A stretch of 64,000 nucleotides of DNA from an uncultured Ruminococcus sp. (GTDB lineage Bacteria; Bacillota; Clostridia; Oscillospirales; Ruminococcaceae), in NCBI RefSeq assembly GCF_934476685.1, contig NZ_CAKSNX010000006.1, positions 72,903 through 136,902 on the forward strand. The letters are read 5' to 3'. The notes beneath the pieces are model-generated. The model was given only the letters and a program-made list of their open reading frames with translations. It did not search any database and was not told where the DNA came from. A program made the position numbers and the translations under genes. How positions within the stretch are numbered: the stretch's first letter is position 1; each line of letters begins with the position of its first letter. Shown here piece by piece: positions 40,010 through 49,226 of the stretch.

Positions 40010-41215
40010 ATGAAAGATGCAAAAAAAGCAAGAAAGATAATATGCCTTACAGCCTGCATATGCGCCCTCAGCCTTACAACGGCTCTGACCTCATGCTCTG
40101 AGTCGATAAGGAGCGACAGCTCAAAGACTTCAAAGAAAGACGCAGGCAGTGCATCATCAGAAAGTTCCGATAAGGACAGGATAACTGAACTTGAGGACAA
40201 GGTAGAAAAGCTTTCAAAGGTCATAGCAGGAGAATATGGCATTGACGGCGACACCACCAACTGTGACGACTATGATTTCGGCGAAGTGCACGACGTTTAT
40301 GACGATACTGCCGTCATTGAGGCTTACAAGTCAGGGGACGATTCAAAGCTTACTGACGATAAGGATAAGTTTATCCTCAAAAGTCTGAAAGAGGCTATAA
40401 GCAGCATAATCACAGACGATATGGACGATTACTCCAAGGAAAAGGCTGTATATGACTACATATTCGCAAACACAACTTATGATGACGGCGAACTTGCGGC
40501 AATAAGCAGCGGACAGGATTTCTCCCACACGCCATATGGATTTTTCAAGGATCACACAACTATCTGCGTGGGCAATGCGACCACATTCAAGCTCTTTATG
40601 GACGCACTCGGCATAGACTGCAAGATAATCCACTGCACAGCAGAGAGTGAACACGCTTGGGACGTTGTAAATATAGACGGTGACTGGTATCACGTTGACC
40701 TCACATTTGACAACGGCTCTGACGGCAACCCTGATTATGCAAGATTCAATGTCAATGACGATATCAAAATGGACGACGGCTATGACTGGAGCGATCAGGA
40801 CGATATACCAGAATGCACGAGCCTTAAATACTGCTATCTTGCAAAAAATGCAAAGGAAATATCTGACGTATATCAGATCCCTGCCGAACTTGAAAATGGA
40901 TTTAAAGACGGAAATACATCACTGAATTTCAAAATGAAACTGCCTGAAAATGTTGATGAGGACTCCGCTCAGTATGAACTTTCAAGCATATTCGACGGTG
41001 TATCTTCTAAAAACAACAATGAATATCTCAGCTGCACATCAACTTTCTGCAGCGACGGATATCTGTATTTCAGTGTGACAAAAGAATCATATGACGACAG
41101 CGAATTTGTCTCGGACGATAACACTCTTGACATAGATATAAACAAACTCAGCGAGGCTTTTGACAAGGTTGACGGAATAACATTTGATCCAGACTCGGTT
41201 TCATATATGAGCTGA
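40010..41215 (+). CDS. Transglutaminase-like lipoprotein
   Basis: A 401-residue protein with a lipoprotein signal (TALTSCSES), a short Ser/Lys linker and a helical segment. The transglutaminase/protease-like core (about 120-260) has the Cys in TTICVGNATTF, the His in EHAWDVV and the Asp in WYHVDLTFD, so the triad is complete. Bacterial members of this fold act as peptidases or wall-linked domains. A C-terminal beta region (about 300-400) is unrecognised. GGAG precedes the ATG. It is probably an extracellular enzyme acting on peptide cross-links (inference). Confidence 0.85.
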   Translation: MKDAKKARKIICLTACICALSLTTALTSCSESIRSDSSKTSKKDAGSASSESSDKDRITELEDKVEKLSKVIAGEYGIDGDTTNCDDYDFGEVHDVYDDTAVIEAYKSGDDSKLTDDKDKFILKSLKEAISSIITDDMDDYSKEKAVYDYIFANTTYDDGELAAISSGQDFSHTPYGFFKDHTTICVGNATTFKLFMDALGIDCKIIHCTAESEHAWDVVNIDGDWYHVDLTFDNGSDGNPDYARFNVNDDIKMDDGYDWSDQDDIPECTSLKYCYLAKNAKEISDVYQIPAELENGFKDGNTSLNFKMKLPENVDEDSAQYELSSIFDGVSSKNNNEYLSCTSTFCSDGYLYFSVTKESYDDSEFVSDDNTLDIDINKLSEAFDKVDGITFDPDSVSYMS

Positions 41216-41244
41216 TACAGCTGACATAATAAAAGTGCTAAAAT

Positions 41245-41294
41245 AAACTGCCCTGCGGCAAAGGATACAATATCCCGCCGCAGGGCAGTTTTTA
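41245..41294. terminator. Terminator between the transglutaminase-like gene and hydA
   Basis: AAACTGCCCTGCGGC pairs with GCCGCAGGGCAGTTT, T run following; the genes converge here. Confidence 0.9.
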
Positions 41295-41328
41295 ATTTGC
41301 AATTATAATTATTATAATTTTTATAATT

Positions 41329-43011
41329 TTACTTATGAACGTATGAAACGTGGAGAAGTTCGTGTTCTTTTCCCTTTAGTATGCCGTTATAAAGCTCTGT
41401 CATAAGCGGATTTTCTTCCGAACGTTTAAGTGTGCAAAGCTTATCTGCATTGTACAGATTTACACTTCTCTCTGCCTTTTCGCCCACGGTAGCCTTAGGC
41501 TGTCCGCCGCCGCTTATGCAGCCGTTAGGGCAAGCCATTACTTCGATAAGGTCGAAATGCTCGCCGTTTCTTATTCTCTCCATAATAGGTGCAACATTTT
41601 TAAGTCCGTTTACTACGCATATCTTTACGGTTTTATCATCGAGGAGAAGCTCAAATTCCTTTATTCCGCCAAATCCTCTTACGCCCTCAAAAGCAAGATT
41701 TCTCAGGGATGCTATGGATTTATCCGAGGATACACGTCTTATAACAGCCTCTGTTACGCCGCCTGTTACGCCGAAAATAACTCCTGCGCCTGTCATTGTT
41801 CCGAACGGCATATCTACCGACTCAGGCTCTATCTCGTTGAATACGATGCCTGCTTCCTTTATCATAAGGATAAGTTCCTGCGTGGTGATAACATAATCCA
41901 CCAGCGGCTTGCCGTTTTCGTCCTTGAACTCATCTCTTGCAGCCTCGCCTTTCTTGGCTGTACATGGCATAACGGCTACTGAAAGCAGCTTTTTGCCCTT
42001 GTTTCCGAACTGTTCCTTTATGACGGACGCAAACATCTGCATAGGCGAACGGCAGGTCGATACGTTTGGCAGCATTTCAGGATATTCATTCTCGCAATAC
42101 TTCACCCATGCAGGGCAGCATGATGTGAACAGCGGCAGATTTTCTCCCTTTTCAAGTCTTTGTGCAAACTCCTTTGACTCTTCCATTACCGTAAGGTCGG
42201 CTGCTGTGGAGGTATCGAAAATATAGTCAAAGCCTATTCTTCTGAGAGCCGCAACTATCTTGCCCATTACGTTTTCGCCCTGATAGTTGAACTCCTTTGC
42301 CACGGCAACTCTTACCGCAGGTGCGATCTGTGCCACAGCAATGGTATCGTCATTGTTAAGATGTTTCCAAAGAAGGTGGCTGTCGTTCTTTATGATTATG
42401 GCAGCGGTCGGACAGACTGCTGCACACTGTCCGCAGCCTACGCAGTTTGAATCTCCGATAGGCTTGTCAAATGAACAGGCTACCTTCATCTTTGAACCTC
42501 TGTTTGCAAAATCTATTGCGCCAACATTCTGAACTTCGTTGCAGACTCTTACACAGTCGCCGCAGAGGATACACTTATTTGCATCTCTTGTGATAGAAAG
42601 TGAGGAATCGTCGATACACGGCTTATCCTTTGTATTCGGAAATCTTACTCTGTGGATATCAAATCTTGCAGCAAGCTCCTGAAGTTTACATTTTCCGTTC
42701 TTATCGCAGGTCGTGCAGTCGCCGCAGTGATTGGACAGCAGCAGCTCAAGTATCATTTTTCTGTATTTTCTCAGTCTTGGAGTATTTGTGCGTATCTCCA
42801 TTCCGCTCTTAGGCGGTGTTGAACAGGCTGCAACGATAGAACCCCACTTATCCTCAACCATACACATTCTGCAAGCGCCGTAAACAGACAGCTCAGAATA
42901 GTAACAGAACGTAGGGAGGTCTATCCCTGCCTTTCTTATAAGCTCAAGCAGATTTTTCTCACCGTTTATGGCAACGGGAATATTATCTATTATCATAAAA
43001 TTGTTGTTCAT
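41329..43011 (-). CDS. hydA: [FeFe] hydrogenase catalytic subunit of the NADH-linked complex
   Basis: A 560-residue enzyme that makes or oxidises H2. The three H-cluster motifs are TSCCPAW, MPCTAKKGE and MACPNGCISGGGQ. Upstream are an N-terminal [2Fe-2S] ferredoxin-like domain (CYYSELSVYGACRMC), a His/Cys cluster region (HCGDCTTC) and a two-[4Fe-4S] domain (CILCGDCVRVC, CVGCGQCAAVC). The C-terminal small-subunit domain is present. The order hydC-hydB-hydA, 8 bases after hydB, matches trimeric HydABC complexes, which in Ruminococcus and Thermotoga bifurcate electrons between ferredoxin and NADH. Confidence 0.95.
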   Translation of the reverse strand: MNNNFMIIDNIPVAINGEKNLLELIRKAGIDLPTFCYYSELSVYGACRMCMVEDKWGSIVAACSTPPKSGMEIRTNTPRLRKYRKMILELLLSNHCGDCTTCDKNGKCKLQELAARFDIHRVRFPNTKDKPCIDDSSLSITRDANKCILCGDCVRVCNEVQNVGAIDFANRGSKMKVACSFDKPIGDSNCVGCGQCAAVCPTAAIIIKNDSHLLWKHLNNDDTIAVAQIAPAVRVAVAKEFNYQGENVMGKIVAALRRIGFDYIFDTSTAADLTVMEESKEFAQRLEKGENLPLFTSCCPAWVKYCENEYPEMLPNVSTCRSPMQMFASVIKEQFGNKGKKLLSVAVMPCTAKKGEAARDEFKDENGKPLVDYVITTQELILMIKEAGIVFNEIEPESVDMPFGTMTGAGVIFGVTGGVTEAVIRRVSSDKSIASLRNLAFEGVRGFGGIKEFELLLDDKTVKICVVNGLKNVAPIMERIRNGEHFDLIEVMACPNGCISGGGQPKATVGEKAERSVNLYNADKLCTLKRSEENPLMTELYNGILKGKEHELLHVSYVHK

Positions 43012-43019
43012 TGTAACTG

Positions 43020-44912
43020 TTAAACCTCCTTGACAGCCTTGAAATGACAGCCTTCAACGCAAGCTCCGCACTTTATGCACTTAGCTGTGTCGATCTTGAA
43101 CGGACTTCTGATCTCTCCGCTGATAGCTCCCACAGGACAGGCTCTTGCACATTTTGAACATCCCTTGCAAAGCTCAGGATCGATCTGATATGTAACAAGC
43201 TTCTTGCAGTTGCCCGCAGGACATTTCTTATCCCTTATATGCGCCTCATATTCATCACGGAAATTCTTTATTGTTGATACAACAGGGAATGCTGCGGTCT
43301 TTCCCAGTCCGCAGAGTGCAGTTGAAGATATAGTATCTGCCAGTTCGAGCAGCAGGTCGATATCGCCCTCTTCTCCTCTGCCGTCAACTATTCTTTCCAG
43401 TATCTCCAGCATTCTTCTTGTACCCTCACGGCAAGGAACGCACTTTCCGCATGACTCGTTCTGTGTGAAGTTCATAAAAAATCTTGCGACCTCGACCATG
43501 CACGACTTATCGTCCATTACTACAAGTCCGCCCGAACCGATCATTGCGCCGACTTTTTTCAGCGAGTCAAAGTCAAGTGAGATATCAAGGTTAGGCGTAA
43601 CAAGACATCCGCCCGACGGTCCGCCGATCTGAACAGCCTTGAACTTTCCGTCCCCTCTCATTCCTCCGCCTATCTCATAAATTACCTTTCTGAGGGAAGT
43701 TCCCATAGGCACTTCGATAAGACCTGTGTTTGAGATATTTCCTGTAAGAGCGAAAGCCTTTGTTCCCGGTGAATTTTCAGGTCCTATGGACTTGAACCAC
43801 GCTGCACCCTTGTTTATGATGAGCGGCACGTTCGCAAGAGTTTCAACGTTATTGAGAACTGTCGGCTGATCGAAAAGGCCATGCTCTACGGTTCTAGGAG
43901 GCTTTACTCTCGGCATACCTCTCTTGCCCTCGATAGACGCTGTAAGAGCTGAACCCTCGCCGCATACGAACGCTCCTGCACCTCTGTTTATATGTATTCT
44001 GAATGAAAATCCTGTTCCGAGGATATCGTCGCCCAGCAGTCCGAACTGTTCAGCCTGTGCGATAGCTCCCCTCAGTCTTTCAACTGCAAGAGGGTATTCC
44101 GCACGAACGTAGATATATCCGTCCTTTGCCCCAGTTGCGATACCTGCGATCATCATACCTTCAAGAAGTCTGTGCGGATCGCCCTCCATTATGGATCTGT
44201 CCATAAATGCACCGGGGTCGCCCTCGTCGCCGTTGCAGACAACATACTTCACGGGACTTGTCTGCTTTGCTACGCTTGCCCATTTTCTTCCGAGAGGAAA
44301 TCCTCCGCCGCCTCGTCCTCTGAGGTTTGATTCTGTCATTTCATTAAGTATATCCGCAGGGGTCATCTCCAGCAGAGCCTTTTCAAAAGCAGTATATCCG
44401 CCGATAGCAAGATACTCCTTTATAGAAGTTGCGTCGATATGACCGCAATGTTCCAGAACTATTCTGTTCTGCATTTTATAGAAAGGTATCTCTGCCTGCT
44501 GACGGTATATCTCGCCGTTTTTCTTATAGCAGAGCCTTTCAACACATTCGTTGTTGAGGATAGTCTTGTCAACGATCTCTTCAACGTCCTCAAGCTTTAC
44601 CTTTGTGTAAAGCCAGCCCTCAGGCTCTATTCTTACCAAAGGTCCCATTTCGCAGAAGCCATGACATCCGCTTCTCTTTACTCCCACAGCGCCCTCATGG
44701 ATATCGTCATCGTGAGGTTCGTCAGCAAGAGCAACCACACATTCCAGTCCCTTAGCCTGAATATCCTCGATAAGTTTATTATATATTTTCAGAGAACCGC
44801 CTGCAACGCAGCCTGTACCTGCACAGACAAGTATCTTTCTTGCCTGCTTGTCAACAAGCCCGCCGTATGTAATTCTGGCATTATCCAGATCGTATTTCGT
44901 TTTAAGCAGCAT
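43020..44912 (-). CDS. hydB: NuoF-like NADH-binding subunit of the hydrogenase
   Basis: A 630-residue subunit with an N-terminal thioredoxin-like [2Fe-2S] domain (CAGTGCVAGG). An NADH/FMN domain follows (GRGGGGFPLGRKW, GEGSALTASIEGKRG), then a [4Fe-4S] site (SCGKCVPCREGTRRM) and a C-terminal two-[4Fe-4S] ferredoxin domain (CKGCSKCARACP, CIKCGACVEGC). It oxidises NADH or reduces NAD+ and passes electrons to HydA. It starts two bases after the hydC stop. Confidence 0.95.
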   Translation of the reverse strand: MLLKTKYDLDNARITYGGLVDKQARKILVCAGTGCVAGGSLKIYNKLIEDIQAKGLECVVALADEPHDDDIHEGAVGVKRSGCHGFCEMGPLVRIEPEGWLYTKVKLEDVEEIVDKTILNNECVERLCYKKNGEIYRQQAEIPFYKMQNRIVLEHCGHIDATSIKEYLAIGGYTAFEKALLEMTPADILNEMTESNLRGRGGGGFPLGRKWASVAKQTSPVKYVVCNGDEGDPGAFMDRSIMEGDPHRLLEGMMIAGIATGAKDGYIYVRAEYPLAVERLRGAIAQAEQFGLLGDDILGTGFSFRIHINRGAGAFVCGEGSALTASIEGKRGMPRVKPPRTVEHGLFDQPTVLNNVETLANVPLIINKGAAWFKSIGPENSPGTKAFALTGNISNTGLIEVPMGTSLRKVIYEIGGGMRGDGKFKAVQIGGPSGGCLVTPNLDISLDFDSLKKVGAMIGSGGLVVMDDKSCMVEVARFFMNFTQNESCGKCVPCREGTRRMLEILERIVDGRGEEGDIDLLLELADTISSTALCGLGKTAAFPVVSTIKNFRDEYEAHIRDKKCPAGNCKKLVTYQIDPELCKGCSKCARACPVGAISGEIRSPFKIDTAKCIKCGACVEGCHFKAVKEV

Positions 44913-44914
44913 TA

Positions 44915-45385
44915 TTATTCAGCCTCCTTTAATTCTTTGAGCAAAGCCGCAGCCTTGTCAGGAGTCATAGCAGGGTGTACCTCATCATTTACCGTCATAA
45001 CAGGCGCAAGTCCGCAAGCGCCAAGACATGAAACTGTTTCCAGAGTAAACATAAGATCGTCGGTAGTGGTCTTTGTTTCGGAAAGTCCCAGTTCACTTCT
45101 GAGGTACTGAAGAATGTCTGTGGATTTTCTTACATGACAGGCTGTACCGTCACAGCATTTAAGCACATACTTTCCCTTGGGTTCAAGTGAAAAATTCTCA
45201 TAGAACGTTGCCACGCTGTATATCCTTGCTTCACCTGTACCGAGCTTTTTCGCAAGGTAAGGGAATATCTCTTTCGGGAGATAGTGATATATCTCCTGAA
45301 TATCCTGCAAGATAGCAATGACCGCTGTTTTTTCGTGATTTTCCAGAATTTTATCGATCGGTGAAAAATCAAATTCTTTTGACAT
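44915..45385 (-). CDS. hydC: NuoE-like [2Fe-2S] subunit of the hydrogenase
   Basis: A 156-residue thioredoxin-like ferredoxin. Four cysteines, in CCDGTACHVR and SCLGACGLAP, bind one [2Fe-2S] cluster as in NuoE. It is the first gene of the hydCBA operon. GGAGG lies 6 bases before the ATG. Confidence 0.95.
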   Translation of the reverse strand: MSKEFDFSPIDKILENHEKTAVIAILQDIQEIYHYLPKEIFPYLAKKLGTGEARIYSVATFYENFSLEPKGKYVLKCCDGTACHVRKSTDILQYLRSELGLSETKTTTDDLMFTLETVSCLGACGLAPVMTVNDEVHPAMTPDKAAALLKELKEAE

Positions 45386-45727
45386 AGCATTTCCTCCATT
45401 TTGTTAAAATGATTACCATATAAATAATCAAAACATTATGCTATCTTTAATTATATATCATATAGCCTATCTTGAATAATATAAATATTGACATAGGGTC
45501 ATATATATTTGTTATGTTTCATATTAAGTCCGTCATATTTTATAAACTTTATCACGCCATTTTATATAAATCACACAAAGTAAACGTTATTAGAAATTAA
45601 GAAAAATTGTAATCAATTATTAATCTATATATAATTTAATATATTTCATATTACATAATTAATTCTTCTATTTACACAAGCCAACTTTTTATCACGCTAA
45701 TTTATGAACATGGTTATTTTTCAGCGC
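45386..45727. other. AT-rich control region upstream of hydCBA
   Basis: About 340 bases, very AT-rich. On the minus strand TATAAT (45450-45455) has only a weak -35. TTGTTAA at 45401-45407 is a perfect half of the Rex operator consensus with a poor second half. A GTAAACGTTATTA sequence (45580-45592) resembles the CG-centred operators seen elsewhere. No coding sequence seen. Confidence 0.45.
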
Positions 45728-45760
45728 AAAAAAAGACAGCCTGCATAAAACAGACTGTCA
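45728..45760 (-). terminator. Terminator of the 45.8-kb surface protein gene
   Basis: GACAG-t-CTG and CAG-g-CTGTC arms on the minus strand followed by seven T. Confidence 0.83.
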
Positions 45761-45780
45761 AAAGATCTTAAAACTTAAAT

Positions 45781-46743
45781 TTAATAGAACTTATTCTTTG
45801 CCTTTCTAATCAGGAGAACGATAAGAACTACTACACCTACCGCAAGAACACCGATACCGATATAAACGATAGTCATTTTTGTACTTGTTCCCTCGCCTTC
45901 AGTTTTCTCTGAAAGGCTTACTGTATTATCCTTCTTCTTGACTTTAAGTCCCTGTACAACTTCCTGCGGCTTTGCATTCTGGTTGTAACCGTCAAGGTTA
46001 GCTACCTGCTTGCCTGTTCTTGTGGTAACTGTAAAGTTATCAAGATAAAGGATATCAACTGTTTCCGTTACCTTCTGGAGCGGAACGTCGATAACGAGCT
46101 TTGTTGCGCCGATATCCTCCGCAATACTCATTACGCCCTTTGCATACTGTGTAGTATTGTTTGCGTCAGTATCATTGTATTCAAGTCTGAGTTCTGTGCT
46201 GTCCAGTTTCTTGTAATCATCATCACAAGCATATACAAAGCAGCTGTCGCCCATAAGCAGACCCTTTATATCAGGATTAAGACGGTAGTTGAATGTGATC
46301 ATCGAGCCGTCAAAGTAGTTCATACCGAACTCACCTGCGTGAAGTTCAACGCCCAGTGTAAGATAATCTGCGTCCTCATTGTCAGCCTCAGGATAGATAA
46401 GATTGTTATCCGAATCTCTCATAAGCCATGCAAACTGCTGAAGGTCTGTGATCTCATTTGCAGTAGACGCTGTGAGTTTCATAGACTGACCCTGATAAGC
46501 ATACTTTGTTTCAGATTTAGCTTCAAGATTTATAAGTGAAGCGTCCTTTGTCATATGAATAGAATTTTTCCAATCGGTAAGATCGAAAGAAAGAGTAGGT
46601 GCAGATGTATCATCTGTAAGCATACTTTCGTTTTCCCAGTAAGTGTCGATCTTACGTTCTTCTTCCTCAGCAAAAACAGAAACAGCTGAACAGAGTGACA
46701 TCACCGCAGCTGCTGCTAAACAGGCTATTCTTTTCAATTTCAT
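45781..46743 (-). CDS. Secreted protein with C-terminal membrane anchor, carbohydrate-binding-like
   Basis: A 320-residue protein: signal peptide (ends near VFAEEE), a soluble domain of about 230 residues, and a membrane helix (MTIVYIGIGVLAVGVVVLIVLLI) with a basic tail. The domain has beta-strand character and the segment VDILYLDNFTVTT, like the strand carrying the calcium or ligand site in jelly-roll carbohydrate-binding modules (inference). Its promoter carries a tandem CG-centred operator like that of the 16.7-21 kb cluster, suggesting a shared regulon. Confidence 0.8.
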   Translation of the reverse strand: MKLKRIACLAAAAVMSLCSAVSVFAEEEERKIDTYWENESMLTDDTSAPTLSFDLTDWKNSIHMTKDASLINLEAKSETKYAYQGQSMKLTASTANEITDLQQFAWLMRDSDNNLIYPEADNEDADYLTLGVELHAGEFGMNYFDGSMITFNYRLNPDIKGLLMGDSCFVYACDDDYKKLDSTELRLEYNDTDANNTTQYAKGVMSIAEDIGATKLVIDVPLQKVTETVDILYLDNFTVTTRTGKQVANLDGYNQNAKPQEVVQGLKVKKKDNTVSLSEKTEGEGTSTKMTIVYIGIGVLAVGVVVLIVLLIRKAKNKFY

Positions 46744-46815
46744 TTATAGTTCCTCCCTGATAATATTGTAGGGGGCAAACAGCAAACACATAAATTCGCC
46801 CATATCACAGTATAT

Positions 46816-46844
46816 ATTTTACACCTTTTCGTTCAAAATGTCAA
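46816..46844 (-). promoter_or_regulatory. Promoter of the 45.8-kb surface protein gene
   Basis: On the minus strand: TTGACA, 17-base spacer, TAAAAT. Confidence 0.75.
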
Positions 46845-46870
46845 TAGTATTATACACCCAACGAATGATA

Positions 46871-46895
46871 TGTAATCGTTTTGTAATCGTTTTAC
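46871..46895 (-). promoter_or_regulatory. Tandem LacI/CcpA-type operator
   Basis: TGTAATCGTTT occurs twice, 11 bases apart (CG centres 33.5 and 44.5 bases above the -35 edge). Confidence 0.5.
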
Positions 46896-46963
46896 TTAAC
46901 CTCAATTAATTATTTATTAATATTAACAATATGCTATTCGACATTCTGGTTACAGCCGCCGAC

Positions 46964-47004
46964 AAAAAAAGAACGGTCCTGCAGAATATGCAAAGCCGTT
47001 CTTT
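46964..47004 (-). terminator. Terminator of the 47-kb membrane protein gene
   Basis: AAAGAACGG pairs with CCGTTCTTT, with A/T runs on both sides. Confidence 0.83.
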
Positions 47005-47029
47005 AATATTCATATGATTTCGGCAGTTA

Positions 47030-47887
47030 TCAGCTTATTCCGATAAAGTCGAGGTACTGTTTCTTAGGCATTACGATAACAGAAGTTTCTTTAAGATCGT
47101 CCTCTGCTGAAAGTCTGTACTGCACCTTGAGCTTGCCGTCCTCTTCATCAACTACCCAGCCGACATCAGGGACAGTTCCTCTTATGCCCTTATTGGATAT
47201 AGTTTTCTCTATACCCTTCTGCTTAAGAGTGAAGAATTTAAGCTTTATATCCTGACCGTAAGGTATAACGCAAATATTTACGCCGCCCTTATCGCTGTCC
47301 TGAACATCATAGAGAACTATCTGATATTCGCCGTCAGGAGATATGGTATTTTCGTCTGTGGTTTCCTCACAGATCTTTGTGTACTGTGATTTATACAGGC
47401 TGAACACATCTGTTCCCCTGTCCATATCCGCATTGAGCTGAGTTTTTACAGAAGTTCCGCCGAAGAGCAGATTGAGAACGAAATATGCCACGATACCGAG
47501 AACGTACATCAGCAGATATATCGTACCCATTATTACCTTTACGGTTTCGTGAGTATCAGCGGCAAAGAACATTACAGCTGCCACCACAAACGGCGGTATT
47601 ATAAGTATCCAGTCATACATATTGAAAAGTATCATAAAGAATACTACCGGCAGCATAAGTACGCTCAGCAGCCTTGTCACAAATTCCTCTCTTGTGAAGA
47701 TCATAAGACCGAGGAAAACAACGCTCGCCACCACATATACAGTCAAAAACGACTTTTCTTTTCCTGCTGCAAATTCAAGATCGTACAGGAAAGTCGCCCA
47801 GGTTATGAGCATGATAACAGCAAAGTATGCTATATTGAATACCGACACCGCTCTTTTGACCCAGACATTGGATAAAAAGTCCTTCAT
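47030..47887 (-). CDS. Membrane protein with extracellular C-terminal domain
   Basis: A 285-residue protein. About six hydrophobic segments fill residues 10-150. A soluble C-terminal domain (about 175-285) contains SPDGEYQIVLYDVQD, SDKGGVNICVIPYG and VDEEDGKLKVQYRL. This domain resembles DUF5412-type modules of Firmicutes envelope proteins, from memory only. Function unknown. GGAGG precedes the ATG by 10 bases. Its promoter is TTGATT, 17 bases, TAAAAT (minus strand, 47929-47957). Confidence 0.78.
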   Translation of the reverse strand: MKDFLSNVWVKRAVSVFNIAYFAVIMLITWATFLYDLEFAAGKEKSFLTVYVVASVVFLGLMIFTREEFVTRLLSVLMLPVVFFMILFNMYDWILIIPPFVVAAVMFFAADTHETVKVIMGTIYLLMYVLGIVAYFVLNLLFGGTSVKTQLNADMDRGTDVFSLYKSQYTKICEETTDENTISPDGEYQIVLYDVQDSDKGGVNICVIPYGQDIKLKFFTLKQKGIEKTISNKGIRGTVPDVGWVVDEEDGKLKVQYRLSAEDDLKETSVIVMPKKQYLDFIGIS

Positions 47888-48064
47888 TTCAAATATTCCT
47901 CCTATTTTACGTTTTGTGTCTACATTATATTTTATACGAAATTGCGTAAAAAATCAAGTCAAAATCCAATGATATGCAAATTTTTTCTCTTTTGCATAAT
48001 ATGAATACTAAGGTACGTTTTTTTAAGTCAATACCGCACAATGCCCTCAAACGGCATTAGCGGG

Positions 48065-49063
48065 CTAATTCAGAATTATCTCCTCGCCGCCGCTCAGACC
48101 TGATAAGACCTCGACATTTTCATTATCCTCTATACCGAGTTCAATATCCTGCTCCACCTTTACGCCGTCCACTAGAAGATTTACATAGGTTCTGCCGGAA
48201 AGATTTTTCACAGCCTTCTGAGGTATTACCACGGTATCCATTCTTGAATAGATATCAAACACCACCTGAACATCGCCGAAATCCATAAGATCTGCGTCGT
48301 TGGACGGTGTGATAACATATGTATAGGCTGAAAAATCTCCGTTTTCATCATAGACGATATCCGTAACCGTGCCGGAGCTGGTGTTTGCGCCCTGTTCAAG
48401 CCTTACGGCAGTACCGAAGTTTACATTGTTGAGCTGATTGTCATAGACCTGAACGCAGAGATACTGCTGTGACTTATCGGAAGTATAACCGAAAACGCTG
48501 CCCTTTGAAACCGGTGAATTTACATTCAGCGGCTGGTCACGTCTGTCCAATGCGGTGAATTCTCCGTCGCAGGGGGCATAGACGTTATAATCGTCCAGCG
48601 ACTCCACAAGATGATCGTAGGTCATCTGTTCAAGCTCAAGGTCATATTCCGCCATAGTTATCTCATCGGCGGAAGCGTTGTTTGCATACAGCGTGTTGAC
48701 GGTGCTTTTCGCCTGATCAAGCCTTATTTCCTCACGCTCGATCTGTTCCTGAACATCGTCAGAATAGAGCGTACAGAGCAGATCGCCCTTTTTCACGTCG
48801 CAAGGTGATTCCACCTCGATAGACTTTATCTGACCGTTCGCCTTGAACACCACAGATTCGCTGTACGGATAGCCCCATGTGCCGACCTGATAATACTCCT
48901 GCGAGATATCAGTTACCTCTGCCTTGCAGGTCTTATAGGATATCTCCTTTGTTTCAAGTATCGGAACGGCGATCTTTTCTTCTTTATTTTTATCTGAGAA
49001 AGCTGAGCAGGAGCATAGCGAAAGTGCCAGCGCCGCAGCAGCCACAAAAGCGACAGCTTTCAT
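48065..49063 (-). CDS. Efflux adaptor (HlyD/RND periplasmic-adaptor family) lipoprotein
   Basis: A 332-residue lipoprotein (lipobox LCSCSA). The order of parts is that of membrane-fusion proteins: a split biotinyl-lipoyl domain (VKKGDLLCTLYSDD and VYAPCDGEFTALD), a central coiled-coil hairpin (about 110-150), and beta-barrel and membrane-proximal domains (about 200-332). Such proteins in Gram-positives support MacB-type ABC exporters. No ABC transporter gene is adjacent on either side, so its partner is elsewhere or lost. AAAGGA lies 7 bases before the ATG. Confidence 0.85.
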   Translation of the reverse strand: MKAVAFVAAAALALSLCSCSAFSDKNKEEKIAVPILETKEISYKTCKAEVTDISQEYYQVGTWGYPYSESVVFKANGQIKSIEVESPCDVKKGDLLCTLYSDDVQEQIEREEIRLDQAKSTVNTLYANNASADEITMAEYDLELEQMTYDHLVESLDDYNVYAPCDGEFTALDRRDQPLNVNSPVSKGSVFGYTSDKSQQYLCVQVYDNQLNNVNFGTAVRLEQGANTSSGTVTDIVYDENGDFSAYTYVITPSNDADLMDFGDVQVVFDIYSRMDTVVIPQKAVKNLSGRTYVNLLVDGVKVEQDIELGIEDNENVEVLSGLSGGEEIILN

Positions 49064-49226
49064 AATTCATCCTTTCAATATCAAAATATTCAAATAAGAT
49101 ACATACACAAGTTCATATAATAACATTATATCATTTTCCGCTTGATTTTACAAGAAACCGCCGATCATATTGTAGCCATGCACAATATACGGCACAAATA
49201 TTTGTGGATTTACACCACTAAAGAAT

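Noticed and set aside
48041..48059. Terminator after the efflux adaptor gene
   Set aside because: Only a 6-bp AATGCC/GGCATT stem without a T run; too weak to call.
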